Positions 46,902 through 59,356 of a stretch of 64,000 nucleotides of DNA are shown in pieces. Position 1 is the stretch's first letter. The number at the start of each line of letters is the position of its first letter. Source of the DNA: Diphasiastrum complanatum. Taxonomy: Eukaryota > Streptophyta > Lycopodiopsida > Lycopodiales > Lycopodiaceae. The position numbers and the translations under genes were made by a program. The stretch is from the NCBI GenBank assembly GCA_029204225.1, contig CM055109.1, forward strand, positions 35,970,496 to 36,034,495. The letters are read 5' to 3'. Under the pieces are notes generated by a model, which worked only from the letters and a program-made list of their open reading frames with translations, ran no database searches and was not told the origin of the DNA.

Positions 46902-48389
46902 ATGGCAAACATGGGAGAGTTCATTTTGAGTGAAAGTAGCAACTTGGACGGGATTTCCAACTATGCAGTGTGAAAATTCAAAATGAAAAACACACTGATA
47001 GAGAAAGAACTGTGGGATATTGTCACGGGCGATGAGAGAAGACCGGTAAACGAAGCTGACATCAAAGCATTTGATAGAAGAGCAAGAAGAGCCTTGACTT
47101 ATATCAACTTGTCAGTAAAGGATCACATCATTACCCACATTTGTGATGTTGTTACACCCAGACAAGCATGGGATGTACTAAAGGAGCAGTTCGAGACGTC
47201 AAATCCGTCAAGAATCATGTTTCTGAACTCAAAACTAAATAGTGCCCACATGGAGCAAGGAGAGCACATTCAGACATACATGACCAGAATCAAGACAATG
47301 AGGGATGAACTGCACTCTATTGGTGAGCGCATACATGATGTGGAGCTGGTGCACAATGCATTGTGCAGCATTGCAGAACCCTATCAGATGTTTGTGAGCG
47401 AAATAGAGAAAGATTGCCAACCTTTGACGATCTCATAGGAATCTTGATGCAGGAGGAGCAACGACGAGAAATGGTGAAGGCTAGACGTCAAAATACTGAC
47501 GACCAAGCACTTGCAACACGCCAAAAACAGGGCAAAGGCAAGGGCAAGAAAAAGTCTAAGCAGCAATTCACCAAGACTCAGGAGGATGAGAGATCTTCCA
47601 GCAAGACCAAGAAGAAGGGCAAATGCTTCCATTGCAGCAAAAAGGGCCATTGGAAGAGTGAATGCCGGAAATTCTTGGCGGAATCAGGCAAGGGAAAACC
47701 AAAGCAAGCAGGTAACCTTGTTGACGAAGGTGAGATTGAAGACTCTAGCATCTTCATATTAGCATTGTCATCTAATCAAGATGATCAAGCGTGGTTAATT
47801 GACTCAGGAGCCACAAGACACATGACAGGTAACAAAGATTGGTTTAGCAGCTTGAGAGAGTTGGATAATGGAACATCTGTTTCACAAGCAAATGGTGATG
47901 TGTGCAAGATCAAGGGGATAGGCACCATTTTCATCCAACTACCTGATGGAAAAAGCAGGACGATCAAGGAGGTACTTTATGTACCAGGTTTGAAAAAAAA
48001 TCTCCTTTATGTTGGTGTCATTATTGATCAAAAGCTGAAAGTAGAATTTGCCCATGATCGTTGCTTTGTGAAGGTTGTGAACCAAAAGTTCAAAGTCATT
48101 GCGGATGGTATAAGGGAGCCCAACACTAAATTGTACATGTTGAATGCTACAATTATGGAAAAACATGGACTTGTCTTGTCCATTCCATTGCAAACTGAAT
48201 TGTGGCATAAAAGGCTTGGTCATTTGAACCTAGGAAGCCTTAGCTTGATGAGGAAACTGGAAATGATGAGAGAATTGCCTATGATGGAAGACCACTTGAA
48301 GGCGATGTGCGAATCATGTGTGTATGGGAAGCAACATCGAGAGAAGTTCAAGGTAAAGCCTTCTATTTCATGACCTTCATTGATGATGT
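46902..48389 (+). pseudogene. E3 family-A gag-protease-integrase start
   Basis: Gag starts at ATG 46902. A Trp codon has become TGA at about 46971. A shift near 47410 precedes a 300-codon open stretch with the CCHC knuckle (CFHCSKKGHWKSEC), protease (WLIDSGATRHM), LYVPGLKKNLLYVGV and pre-integrase LWHKRLGHLN with CESC. A deletion of about 30 codons after HREKFK joins to FYFMTFIDD-type sequence in another frame. It then stops exactly at the first base of the next LTR (48390). Confidence 0.9.
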
Positions 48390-48664
48390 AGGTAGAATTA
48401 AAGTAGAATCACTGTGCTACTGTACTGTGGGTCCTATCAGTTGATAAGGATTAGTTGGCCTCGCCACGAGGCAAGTCGACGGGACACGCGTCTCGCCAAC
48501 GGCAACCTGGGTCATGCATGGGTTGCCTGAGTGAACAACTATATGTACAGTGTAATTTCATATTGAGAAATACAGTTGCTATGTGAGCTTGCTGTGGATA
48601 GCGTTTTTCTTTCTGTGCTACTGTGTAGCATGATTTGTGTTCCTGTTCGAAGCAAATTCTAAGT
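48390..48664 (+). repeat. Middle family-A LTR, shared by E3 and E4
   Basis: Full-length 275 bp, from AGGTAGAATTAAAG to AAATTCTAAGT, followed at once by the primer site TGGTATCAGAGCC. The hairpin word at 48481-48494 has one change. Confidence 0.92.
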
Positions 48665-48677
48665 TGGTATCAGAGCC
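48665..48677 (+). promoter_or_regulatory. E4 primer-binding site (initiator Met tRNA)
   Basis: TGGTATCAGAGCC begins at the first base after the LTR. Confidence 0.93.
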
Positions 48678-49947
48678 GTACAGGGAGTGTACACAGTACA
48701 GCATCGTCGTTGAAGAGAGCTTCGGGAGAACTGTATTCTGAGAGTTCGGGGTTTACTGCGGGTTGAAGATGGGAGGAGAAGCACTAGTGCAGAGAGTTTA
48801 GCACACATAAGCTCGGTGAGCTTGAGACTGTGTGAGGATTCAAAGACAAGAGTTGTCGGCTGAATCATAACCTCAACAAACGGAATTTTGAAATTCCGAG
48901 AGAAGGCTACTTGGTGTTTGCAATCAGTGTGCATTCAATCGGACACTGTTTGATAAACGAATTGAAGCATCAACTTTCAAGCAGTAGGGCGACCTCAGAG
49001 GAAGAGGATAAGCCTGTCAGAAGACTGTGAATAGGAAGCCAAGAGTAGTTTTCTGAGAAAAACCCTGGCCTAGGGTTTGAAAGCTCAAGAAAGCGGATTT
49101 TCTCCATTCTAAATCATTTTGAAAGCTGTGAGAATCCAGAGAAGGGCGCCCTGATCAGTTCTATAAGATCTAAAGTGGTCGTGGACAGCCGCGCTTCATT
49201 CATGGAGCCATAAGCATTTTTGGTGGCAGCCATAGCTACAACCCGTGGAAGAGAGAGAGACATGGAGGAGGTCGCGGGCTTGCTCGCGTGAGAAACCAAG
49301 AGAAACACGTAGCGTTTTGAAGTGGACAGCGTTTGCAAGAGCTTCCATCAGTGCACAAAAGTGCTCAGAACCGTCAGATTGAGGAGATTGTATATCCACG
49401 ATGGGGATTGTGTACAAGAAGGGCCACTGGATTGAAAGAACCATTGGATGAAGGTTAAAGTGGGCCCTGAAGAATTGAAGTGCAATTCACACTGCAACTT
49501 CATTAAACATTTTCAAAGTGAAAGTTGAGTTGGGTCCCAAGTTCATGAAAGGTGAAGTTTCTTCACTTTAAAAAAACAGTTCAAAAACGAGAAAAGTCCC
49601 TATATTTAGGTCCTTTGTCCGTTTTGACCCAAACGAAAGGCTATAACCTCCAAACGAAGGGCACTCGGACTGTACCTGCAAGTACGGTACAACAAAACAG
49701 AGTGATTGCCGCAGAGAAAGTGTTTGGAGTGCGCCAAAAGTGATTTCACCATTCCATTGGGCACGTATTTGGGAGTTGACGACTGAGTGCATTTCAGAAG
49801 GCGATGCCGATTTGGCTTTCAATTTGGTGGAAACGCGGTGAGTGGCCTGGTAAGGAAAAAAGCGCAGGTCATTATTTTTAACTTCTGACATCACAGTTGG
49901 CCTTGGCATACTGCTTTTAGCCTACGACAGAAGTTTCAAGCAGTTTT

Positions 49948-52044
49948 GTGATGACAAACATGGGAGAGTCCATTTTGAGTGAAAGTAGCAAATTGGACGG
50001 GATTTCCAACTATGCAGTGTGGAAATTCAAAATGAAAAATATACGATGGAGAAAGACGCATGGGAAGTTGTCACAGGTGATGAGAGAAGGCTGCCAAATG
50101 AAGCGAATATCAAAGTGTTCGACAAAAAGATGAGGAAAGCTTTGACCTTCATTAACTTGTCAGTGAAGGATACATCATTTGTGATGTTGTTACACTCAGA
50201 CAGGCGTGGGATGTGCTAAAGGAGCAGTTCAAGACATGAAATCCATCAAGAATCATGTTTCTGAAGTCAAAGCTGAATAGTGCCCAAATGGAACAAGGAG
50301 AGCACATTCAGACATACATGAGCAGAATCAAGACAATGAGGGATGAACTGCATTCTATTGGTGAGCGCATACGTGATGTGGAGCTGGTGCACAATGCATT
50401 GTGTGGCATTGCAGAACCCTATCATATGTTTGTGAGTGGAATAGCATCAAGAGAAAGATTGCCAACCTTTGACGAGCTCATAGGAATCTTGATGCAGGAA
50501 GAGCAACGGCGAGAAATGTAAAAGCTAGACGTCAAAATACTGATGATCAAGCACTTGCAACATGCCAAAAACAAGACAAGGGCAAGGGCAAGAAAAAGTC
50601 TAAACAACAATTTGCCAAGACTTAGGAGGATGAGGGATCTTCCAGTAAGACCAAGAAGAAAGGCAACTGCTTCCATTGTGGTAAAAAGGGCCATTGGAAG
50701 AATGAATGTGAGAAATTTCTGGCAGAACAAGGCAAGGGGAAACCAAAGCAAGCAGGTAACCTTTCAATGAGGGTGAGATTGAAGACTCTAACATCTTCAT
50801 ATCTACAATGTCATCTAATCAAGATGATCAAACGTGGTATATTGACTCGAGAGCCACAAGACACATGACAGGTAATGAGAATTGGTTCAGTAGCTTGAAG
50901 GTGTTGGATAATGGAACGTCCGTTTCACAAGCAAATGGTGATGTGTGCAAGATCAAAGGGATAGGAACCGTTTCAATCCAACTACCTGATGGCAAAAGCA
51001 GGATGATTAGGGAGGTACTTTACGTACCAGGTTTGAAGAAAAATCTACTTTCTGTTGGAGTCATTATTGATCAAAAGTTGAAAGTAGAATTTGCCCATGA
51101 TCATTGCTTTGTGAAGGATGTGAACCAAAAGTTCAAAGTTATTGCGGATGGAGTAAGGGAGCCCAATACAAAATTGTACAGGTTGAATGCTACAATCAAG
51201 GGGCAACAATTCGAGATGACATATCTCAACCTCATGCATTATTGCCTTGGAGTAGAGGTGTGACAAAAAGGACACGAAGTGGGTTTAACACAGGTGAAGT
51301 ATGTCAATGAGTTGCTGCACAGGTTTAGGTTGCAGGATTGCAAGCCAGTGAACACTCCTATTGAACCAGGTAAAAAGTTTTCTAAGCTTGACGAATCACA
51401 GTCATTTGATGCTACGCTGTATAGGCAGTTAGTAGGGAGCTTGATTTATCTTACCATGACTAGACCAGATATATGCTATGTTGTTGGTATTGTAAATCAG
51501 TTTATGACAGCACCTACTAAAATGCATTGGAAGGCAGCCAAACGCATTTTGCGATATGTCAAAGGCACTTCCAATTATGGCTTGGTGTACATGAAGCATG
51601 AGGGTTTACTTGAGTTATGTGGCTATGTGGATGCGGATTGGGGAGGTGACTATGATGATCGTAGATCCACCACAGGGTATGTATTCCAGCTTTGTGGCAG
51701 TTGCTTTTCCTGGTCTAGTAAAAAGCAAAGTATAGTTGCTTTATCTACAAGAGAAGCAGTAGCGACAGTCAGAGTGGCATTCAGCTAGCAAGGAATCTAG
51801 TATTTCATGCGAGAACCAAACACATTGAGATTCAGTATCACTTTATACGTGAGAGGTTGTTGAGTGGTGAAATTCATGTTGTTCATTGTAGTACAAACGA
51901 ACAACTAGCTGACATTTTCACTAAGCCACTTATTAGAGAAAAGTTTGATAAGTGTAGATCAAAGATTTCTATACTTAAAGTTTGTTGACTTTAAAGCTAT
52001 GTATATGACTGTATAAAAAGTAGACTCTACTTTAAGGGAGAGAG
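49948..52044 (+). pseudogene. E4 family-A gag-protease joined to RT C-terminus and RNase H
   Basis: Gag from about 49948 with shifts. CCHC knuckle (CFHCGKKGHWKNEC), a protease whose active site is mutated (YIDSRATRHM, Arg for Gly) and LYVPGLKKNLLSVGV. Near 51205 the frame passes from NATIKGQ straight to QFEMTYLNLMHYCLG of the RT connection domain. The junction is at a shared caacaattc-like word, so integrase and the RT catalytic core were lost. RNase H follows (GYVDADWGGDYDDR, SWSSKKQSIVALS) and is broken after 51750. The polypurine tract at about 52031 precedes the LTR. Confidence 0.9.
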
Positions 52045-52317
52045 TTAGAAAAAAAGTAGAACTATTGTGTTCCTATACTGTGGGTCCTATCAATAGATAA
52101 GGACTAGTTGGCCTCACCACGAGGCGAGTCAACGGGACACGCGTCCCGTCAACGGCAATCTGGGCCATGCATGGGTTGCCATAGTGAAGAACTATATGTA
52201 CAATGTATTTTCGTTTTGAGAAAGACAATTGCTATGTGAGCTTGCTATGGAGATTGTTTTTATGTCTGTGTTACTGTGTAGCATGATATGTGTTCCTGTT
52301 CAAATCAAATTCTAAGT
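52043..52317 (+). repeat. Right family-A LTR of the composite
   Basis: Starts after gggagagagtt with AGTTAGAA, ends AAATTCTAAGT. It is followed by CTTTG (52318-52322), which repeats the five bases before the E3 5' LTR. Confidence 0.9.
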
Positions 52318-52409
52318 CTTTGGCCATACAAGTGACTAACAAAAAAATATTGACAATATGTACAATATTCTACATGGCTAGATTTGCCAATGTAGGCAAT
52401 TTTTCACAG

Positions 52410-52593
52410 GACCGACTCGACTCATATTTTTAGAATTTCTCAATACCGGATCAACTCGACTTGACTCGTATTTTAGAATTTCTGGATACCGGATCGACTC
52501 AACTCGACTCGTATTTTTAGAATTTCTCAATACCAGATCGACTCGACTCGACTCATATTTTAGAATTTATCTATACCGGATTGACTCGACCCA
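52410..52593. repeat. Minisatellite, about 43-bp unit, four copies
   Basis: Units contain gactcgactcgtattttta and gaatttctcaataccggatc with small changes. The copies begin near 52410, 52450, 52493 and 52537, with a partial fifth. They lie upstream of the hAT relic and may be its subterminal repeats, although no terminal inverted repeat was found. Confidence 0.8.
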
Positions 52594-52599
52594 AGCTAT

Positions 52600-53600
52600 T
52601 GTACTCATTTTTCAATCAATCAGAGTGCAAGTTTTTGTCTACACTATTGCTTTGTTCTATCGTGCATTGCTATTGTTCATTCATCTTGATTATTGTTGCT
52701 AGTAATTGATGCACTTCTGATCCGCAACCATCCGTTGCTAAACTTCCGCTCTATTACACATTTCCGATTTGAGATCAGATTTTGTTTCTATAAGTCTCTA
52801 CTAATCCAATATTAGTCAATCTTTTTGCATTCCCATCGTTTTATGACATCATCTCATCTTGGTTCTCTTCTACATTTGTGTAGATATTGTGTTGTATGCT
52901 TGGTAGATGTCTATTTTGATGATGCATTTAATGTTTCTTGCTATAGCATGGATTGTACAAAGGCTTTTGATCACGTTAAAGTCAATAGCTTAAATCATAA
53001 GGGTATTTGTGCACAAAAAGCTTTGCCACTGTGCTAAGAACAAGAACTCGGTTCTTTAGATACACCTCTATATGCAAGTCCTAAATAGCAAAAAATTCAT
53101 GTCCCTCTTTCTTTCATGCATGCATGCAGATATACATAGAATACTGACTACAGAATAGAAGTCCAGTACTCGTGGGAGAGTGCCGCTTTTCTCACGCCAA
53201 CGCGTTGTGTGGGTCTGTCATACAGTGCACGAAAAACAAGAGGATCAATAGATGATACTGTAGCTATTATGCACATATCACTCTTATCTTTGTTTGATCT
53301 TGAATGAATTACTGTCTGCCATCGCTTGTGTATCTCATTCACTCATTTATCAATTCCGCACACTAGTTCAGTTTTGTTGAATGATGTGTTAATCTAAATT
53401 GTAGATCAACAGTGTCTGTCTACATTCTGGAGGATTGTAGAAATGATATAGCCGGCAGTGACTAGCAATCATATCTAAAATCCATCCGAATTTTTTTCAT
53501 TCGCGATTAATTTGATTTCGCTGCAACAATGTCAATATCAGAGCTTGTTCAAGTTTCGTTTCGCTTCGTTTCATTTCGTTTCGTTTCGTTTGAGAGCCTG
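52600..53600. other. No recognisable gene; short (TTTCG)n run
   Basis: Contains a pentanucleotide run of tttcg type at about 53553-53590. Short frames only. It may be the 5' region of the hAT element. Confidence 0.45.
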
Positions 53601-53639
53601 ATTGATGTATGCAATTAGCATTACCAATATATTTTTTAT

Positions 53640-55110
53640 TCGCATCAATTTTTTGCACCTCGGTAAGTTGGACTCATCCGTTAATGCTACCAACTTGACC
53701 CAATTTGTATGTGAGTCATTAAAGACATATGATGGGCTATCTGATGCAAATATTTTCAAGAAGCTTGTTTGTATAGGTTGCGATGGGGCATTTGTATTAC
53801 AAGGTCAAAGAAATGGAGTGTGTGGGCAAATTCAAACTAAATATGCTCCATACATGGTGGAAATTCATTGCATGGCCCATCGTACTAACGTATCTTATAA
53901 GATCTTATCAAAATTTCGACTTGTGCAAGACATTGAGATCCTTGTATCATGTACTTACAAGTACTTTACATGCATCGCTAAACTAGTAAATGAGTTCAAG
54001 GCAGAAGTTGAAGAAGTGGGCGCAGATGAAAAAAAGCTACTCAAATATGTTCCTATTGGATGAATTTCATTGTATGCTCCAACACAACAAGTGTTTCATG
54101 AGCATCCAACATTGGTGAGTGTCATGGACAATGATGCACCAGATAGCGATAATGCAAAAGATGTTTATAAAAAACTATTGAATTTGAGAACATTTCTTGG
54201 ACTATATATGTGGAATCTTGCCCATACTTCAAAAGTTACACCTTGTAAAAGTTGTGCAACAACGAGAGATCTTCATTGTCGAGAACATCTAAGCAACGAA
54301 GATGACAAAACTTGAATTGTTTCAAATGTACAACACCAATGAGGAATATGGGTTTCAAGAGATTGCTTTTGAGGAGTAGCGCAACCTTATACAAATCAAC
54401 AACAATTTGAGTATTTTGAAGTTGAATAAAGATGGCCATGTGTGCATCTTTGTGAAAGGAGAGTACTTGAGATGAGTTCACAAAAAACAACATAGGCAAG
54501 TGCTTACAAAGTTTGTAACAATGGAGGTCTTTTAAAAAAAAGGTGGAGTTTGTTCAAAACAAATTATGCAACATATCCAGTGAACTCACAAGAGAAACAA
54601 TTGTAGGTTTTCTCTAGAAGAGCTATTAGAGGCATTTAGTATTGTATATCCACAATTTTGGTCAGGACAACCGCCATTGCATACCACAAACTCTTTGGTC
54701 ATTCGTGGAAATTGATGGAATTGCATATTCTGGAGTTTTGGATTTTGAATTACTATATGAACATGCTTCTTTGTTTGTAGAAACAATGCATGAAGTAATA
54801 TTCTGCAAAATGTAATGGAGTCAGAGTCGATTACGAGAATTTGGAAGCTACTTGACAAAAGTTCTTTTAGAGTTATGGATTTCAGAGTATTTCAAAATTT
54901 CAAATTTGTGTCAAACTTTCATCTTGGGTTCTATTGAAGATGAAAGATGCTTTAGTACTTTAAACTTTTTGAAGGACAAACTTAGAAAATAGACTAGACA
55001 ATAATCTAGAGTTATGTCTTCAATTATTTTCTACTTCGTATTCTATCACAAATTTTCCATATGAGCAAGCAATAGCCTTGTGGAAATCTGAATGTAGGCG
55101 ACATGGTGGA
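53640..55110 (+). pseudogene. hAT-superfamily transposase relic (DUF4371/ZMYM-like)
   Basis: Plus strand, several frames. 53640-54063 reads CIGCDGAFVLQGQRNGVCGQ, KYAPYMVEIHCMAHRTN, LVQDIEIL and KYFTCIAKLVNEF. These are the RNase H-like transposase middle motifs (GCDGAxVMxGxxNGV..., HCxAHRxNL). Near 54925-55090 the hAT C-terminal dimerisation part is readable with stops: SIEDERCFSTLNFLKDKLR and FPYEQAIALWKSECRRHGG. The section between carries many stops and shifts. An old dead copy. Confidence 0.85.
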
Positions 55111-55359
55111 CATTATTGATATCATGTTGAAAAATTCATGGTTTTCTTTATATCTTTGAAAGTTCACTTGTAGTTTTATTTTGATTCAAATACGATGTCT
55201 ATATTAAATTGATATTGTATTTTGCAAAATAATAAATATTGCCTATATAGTTAGTTTTTTATATTGCTTCAGAGTTTAAATTTTCTTTTTTACTAAAATA
55301 AATATGTTAACATTTTTGAAAAAAAAACATTGTATGTAAGTGACATGCTTGGACAACCT

Positions 55360-55920
55360 AGTGGCTATAATGAGTGTCCCCTCTGTGGTGAATATTTGCA
55401 TGCACTTGCTGGTCAAAGACCCCATGCTATGAAGGTTAATCATGCTTAAGGATTATTGTCCAGCACATTATCCAATGACACTTCCTATTTATGTTGTAAC
55501 ATCCATTATAACATTTCTAATTAAATTACAACTTTGTATGTTTTTTTCTTGAAAGGCAAGTGATTGGCTTCAAATTTGGAATTTCTATCCAGATCCACAA
55601 TGCCAGGCCCCTCTCCTGGTATGAAGAGGTTGTACATATTTCACGAATTTCCTTATTGAGATTGATAATTGATAATTCATCTATTGGATCCATTAATGCA
55701 CACATTCAAGAATGTAGGGAGTACAGTTTGGGAGCACTTAATTGGTGCCAAAGATAAAAAATCTACACAAGGTGTATTACAAGAAATGGAGAGGATCTCA
55801 GATTTATGGCCACAAATGATTGGCAAAAGAATCGTTGTTCCAAGGCCCCCATGGATATTATCTAAGAGGGAAGAGGACATTATGAAGAAGGCAATAGCTT
55901 CTTTTCAAACTCCAACATGA
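55360..55920 (+). pseudogene. Probable CACTA (En/Spm) transposon protein fragment
   Basis: The 84-codon end (55669-55920) reads DLWPQMIGKRIVVPRPPWIL, then SKREEDIMKKAIASFQTPT, followed by a stop. It resembles a segment of plant CACTA TNP2-like proteins, in which a PPW/PPxx motif is followed by an S/TKEE(E/K) helix and a shift to F.TP.G. The upstream frame with SWYEEVVHISRISLLRLIID may belong to the same protein. Identification is by style and not certain. Confidence 0.45.
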
Positions 55921-55931
55921 CATATGCGATG

Positions 55932-56356
55932 TGTGAAAGATTTCAGATCCTTAAGATCCAATCTACTTGAATGATCTTTGGTTAGAAAGAGAAATACACT
56001 ACCAATCTCGCCAATGTAGAAAAATCAGCATCTACACACAAATTGAGATGCAAACACCAATAGAACTTGATCAAACTTGAATGAAATGATTATGTATTGT
56101 TGCTGTCAGTACAAAACCAGCAAGCTACTGTATTTCACACGTGTGGATCCAAAAATAGCAAATATAGATCATTCTACACATAGAATTGCAAGCTCGCATT
56201 CTAACTTTCCCACACTTTCAAAAAGTGTTTATTCAAATGAAATTTAGACTAATGAACTTTGAAAAGTCAATCTCTAAGTCTAAAACAAGTTTTGGCCTCA
56301 CTCTGCCAAATATGGAAATATAGCAAAATGTGATGAAACTAGTTGAATCTTTCACA
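55932..56356 (-). repeat. Element C copy 2, 3' LTR
   Basis: 425 bp from tgtgaaagatttcag to gttgaatctttcaca. The tips form a 10-11-bp inverted repeat. Its right end is followed by ctccctcttcaac, the polypurine tract on the minus strand. It contains cacacgtgtgg (G-box) at about 56137. Confidence 0.75.
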
Positions 56357-57095
56357 CTCCCTCTTCAACTAGTTTTAGCATAGACTTTGATAGCACTCCA
56401 AGTGAAGTCCTATGCTTCATGAACAAGTCCTTTCCCAATGCTTTGGTGAAGGTATCAGCTACACATTTTCTTGAAGACACATGTTGAAGTTCCACCTCCT
56501 TTGCAATGACTTGCTCCCTCACAAAGTGATATTGTATCTCAATATGCTTGCTCCTAGCATAGTTTTTGACAAAAGAACTTTGATCCATCATAAGAATGAT
56601 CTTCTTCCTAAGAATAGATCTCCTTTCAATGATCATGTTTGCTCAAGATAGAAACAACCATAATTGATATAGAGAATAGTGTCCACTTGGGATGCTTCAC
56701 TATTTTTTACATCAAATTTACATGTAAAAATTTGACTAGAACATGAAGAATCAATTAGAATGTAAATGAAATGATTCCACCATGCTTCCAACTCTGAACT
56801 CTCTGGAAAAATACAGCAAACAAACAATAAATGTGAGTGATCAACTTTTTCTTGCATGTCTCCTCTTCCTTTGTCCTTTGTTGCCATGTATCCACCATGG
56901 TACTCCATGAATGAGCCTCCATCTCCATCTTGCCACAAGATACCATCAAGCCTTGATGACTTAACCATAAATGAGTGACATAATGAACCTCCAATAGCTT
57001 CATTTCCATCAGTATCAGCATGTGGAAAGACAAATAGATTTGAGGTTGTAGAAGGGAGAAAAACTGTCAATTCCCTTTGGAGGTTGCTCTTGATT
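56357..57095 (-). pseudogene. Element C copy 2: RNase H end and tail of the novel region
   Basis: Minus strand. The RNase H C-terminus is readable (ARSKHIEIQYHFVREQV, CVADTFTKALG). Upstream of it, 56633-57070 aligns with 34453-34740 plus 28500-28847 of copy 1: shared words are GGSLCHS, LWQDGDGGSF and DTILYINY. This confirms that copy 1 was continuous before E2 inserted. A one-base indel moves the reading frame relative to copy 1. The upstream part is cut off at about 57095 against element G. Confidence 0.85.
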
Positions 57096-58617
57096 GGACA
57101 TTGTAGCAGATGACAGAATATTGGTTTCGCTTTTCTTTCGACAAGGACTCATTTCATATTGTCTTTTTTGCATTATGGAGCTGGTGTATTGGACGGTGAT
57201 GTAGAAGTTTACAAGAAACTTCTCGATTGAGCAGCAGGTTTAACTGTTGGTTGCTATGGTGCTCGTGTTGTTGTCATGAGGAACCTATCGTGATTCATAA
57301 CTGATGTGACGGGCAAGTAGGATCTTAGTTGGTTGTTTTGGGCAGTCTTTGAAACTGTGTTTTCTAATACAATCAGGACACTCAGCATGGTACTTGGTCT
57401 TGACTGGACAAACAACCATGAAGTGGCCTGTTTCACCACAGATGAAACATCTGGTGTGCAATGGCTCTTGTATAACAGCATAGCCATCTTATATGACTAA
57501 TGATTCTGGACTTTTAGGTGGATATTCGGGATAAGTCAAGGCATTTTCAGACTGTAATGATTGTTCTTCATATTGTTGAACTGTACGTGCTTGGATAGGC
57601 GGATATGAAGGACAAGCATCAACAGGATGCGTAGCCCGGCAGTGTGGGCACCATATTGTTTTTCTTCTATAAGGTACCTGTGCAGGGTTTGACTGACCAG
57701 GCATACTACTTTGGATAGACTTCAGGGTAGCTTGAAACTCGTTGGTGAGTTTCTCCATATGTAGTTGGTGTTGCTTATTAAACAACTCCAATTGGGATTT
57801 TCAAAGCTGATCTCAGGTATCCTCGATCGGCTTCGACTCATGGAGAGGAGCACGTGGTGCTTGTCTTTCCCTAGATTCGTCAACATCTGATCTTTCGTCT
57901 TCTTCCTTAATGGCATCAGACATAGCTAATTTGAGGCTCATATATTCGTCATTTGATTTAAGCTCGCGTCTAATCCATCTTGGAAGGCCGACAAAAAACC
58001 AAATGATGAGCATCTGTTCAAAGGGCTATTCCTGTACTTGACTTTTGAGGCGTTTGAAACGCTCGATATAGTCTCGTACACGTTCATCCTTTGCCATCTT
58101 GATGTTACTCAATTTAACAAAAGGACTCTCGATCAAGCAAAAGGGCTTAAAACGCTTGATAAAGGACTCTTTGAAAATTGACCAGTTTGTCTTTTCGTCA
58201 CGATCAAGGTTGAAAAACCAATCACATGCTTTAGCAATCATGGTCATCAAAAATAACTGGACCATAGCATCGGGAGATGTTTCACCATACACATCACATG
58301 CATTCTCAAAGATTTGCAAAACTCTTTGAGGGTCCAAACTATCGTCAAACTTTGGTAGATCTAGCTTGGGTGTACGTCTCTCAAAATGAGCCCCGTGGGT
58401 AGCAGGAACTCCAATAGGGTTGGTTCTGACCTGTGAGGGGTCGTGCGCATAAAGACTCGGCTCTATTAGGTTCTTGTCCCTCGTACGGGTTTGTGGATGG
58501 CCCTTGGAGTTCGGCCCGCATTCGATAGAACCTATGACGTCTGATTTGTTCAGCGACAGGGGACCTGACCTCATATGGATAATCATCTGGGATTTCAGGG
58601 TCTCTTTGTTGGTCCAT
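57096..58617 (-). pseudogene. Element G Gypsy gag
   Basis: Minus strand. Starts MDQQRDPEIPDDYPYEVRS at 58617, shifts near 58450, then a clear capsid: PKLDLPKFDDSLDPQRVLQI, WFFNLDRDEKTNWSIFKESF and IKMAKDERVRDYIERFKRL. A stop and shift near 58020 are followed by a linker and a double zinc-binding part: CPHCRATHPVDACP, CFICGETGHFMVVC (CCHC) and CPDCIRKHSFKDCP. Protease and RT are absent, since homology ends where C copy 2 begins. The primer site and long leader at its 5' side belong to the same element. Confidence 0.85.
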
Positions 58618-59356
58618 TGAATACTGGTATGAGTTTTTTTTATCGTTTTAGATTTTTCGAGGTGTTGGTGTTTTTGGAATTTTTTTTTTTGGGGGTTTTT
58701 GCGGTCCCTACGGTTTGCGGTCTATGGTCTGGTGTGGTTTATGGTTACGGTGGAATGCGGGTGCTACGGATCACTGTGGGTGATTGTGATCTGATGTGGT
58801 TGAGGACGGAGGGATGCGGACTGGTGCGGTTAGTGGCGGTGTCAGCGGTCGATTACGGTTGTAGAGGACGAGTGTGGTTGCAGTGGACAATTGTGACTGC
58901 ATCGTGTCTACGATTGAATGCGGTGGGATACGGGTAAGTTGTGTGTTCCGATGGATTGTGGTTTCTATGGTGGATCAGTGAAATGCGGTTGTTGTGGTGG
59001 TAGTGCGGTCAGTTGAGTTCGGTTACGTTCAGTTGCGATCGGCGGTCTGGGAGAGCGGTTGATTGCGATGTCAACGGTCGATGGCGGTTGTAATGTGGAT
59101 GAATGCGGTCGGAAAGCAAGGGGACTGCTGTTGAGGGCGGGTAGGATGGTGGACAGAAATGGAAAGTGAATACGGTGTTTGTTCAGTGGCTACGGTGCAA
59201 AGAGTGAAGCAATGGGGATTTTGTTGAATGTATTCCCTACGGCTCAATGCAGTTATCACGGTGCAGAGCGGTCACTATGGTGCAATGCGATTGTTACGGC
59301 TGGAAGGTGGTTGCAATGACTGTAGTGTGTTTGATTATGGTCTCAATGGTTCAAGG
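58618..59356 (-). other. Element G leader part, degenerate gcggt-rich repeats
   Basis: The words tgcggt, gcggttg and ggtcgatt recur irregularly over 700 bp. No ORF is supported. It is probably a decayed older tandem array in the leader. Confidence 0.6.
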
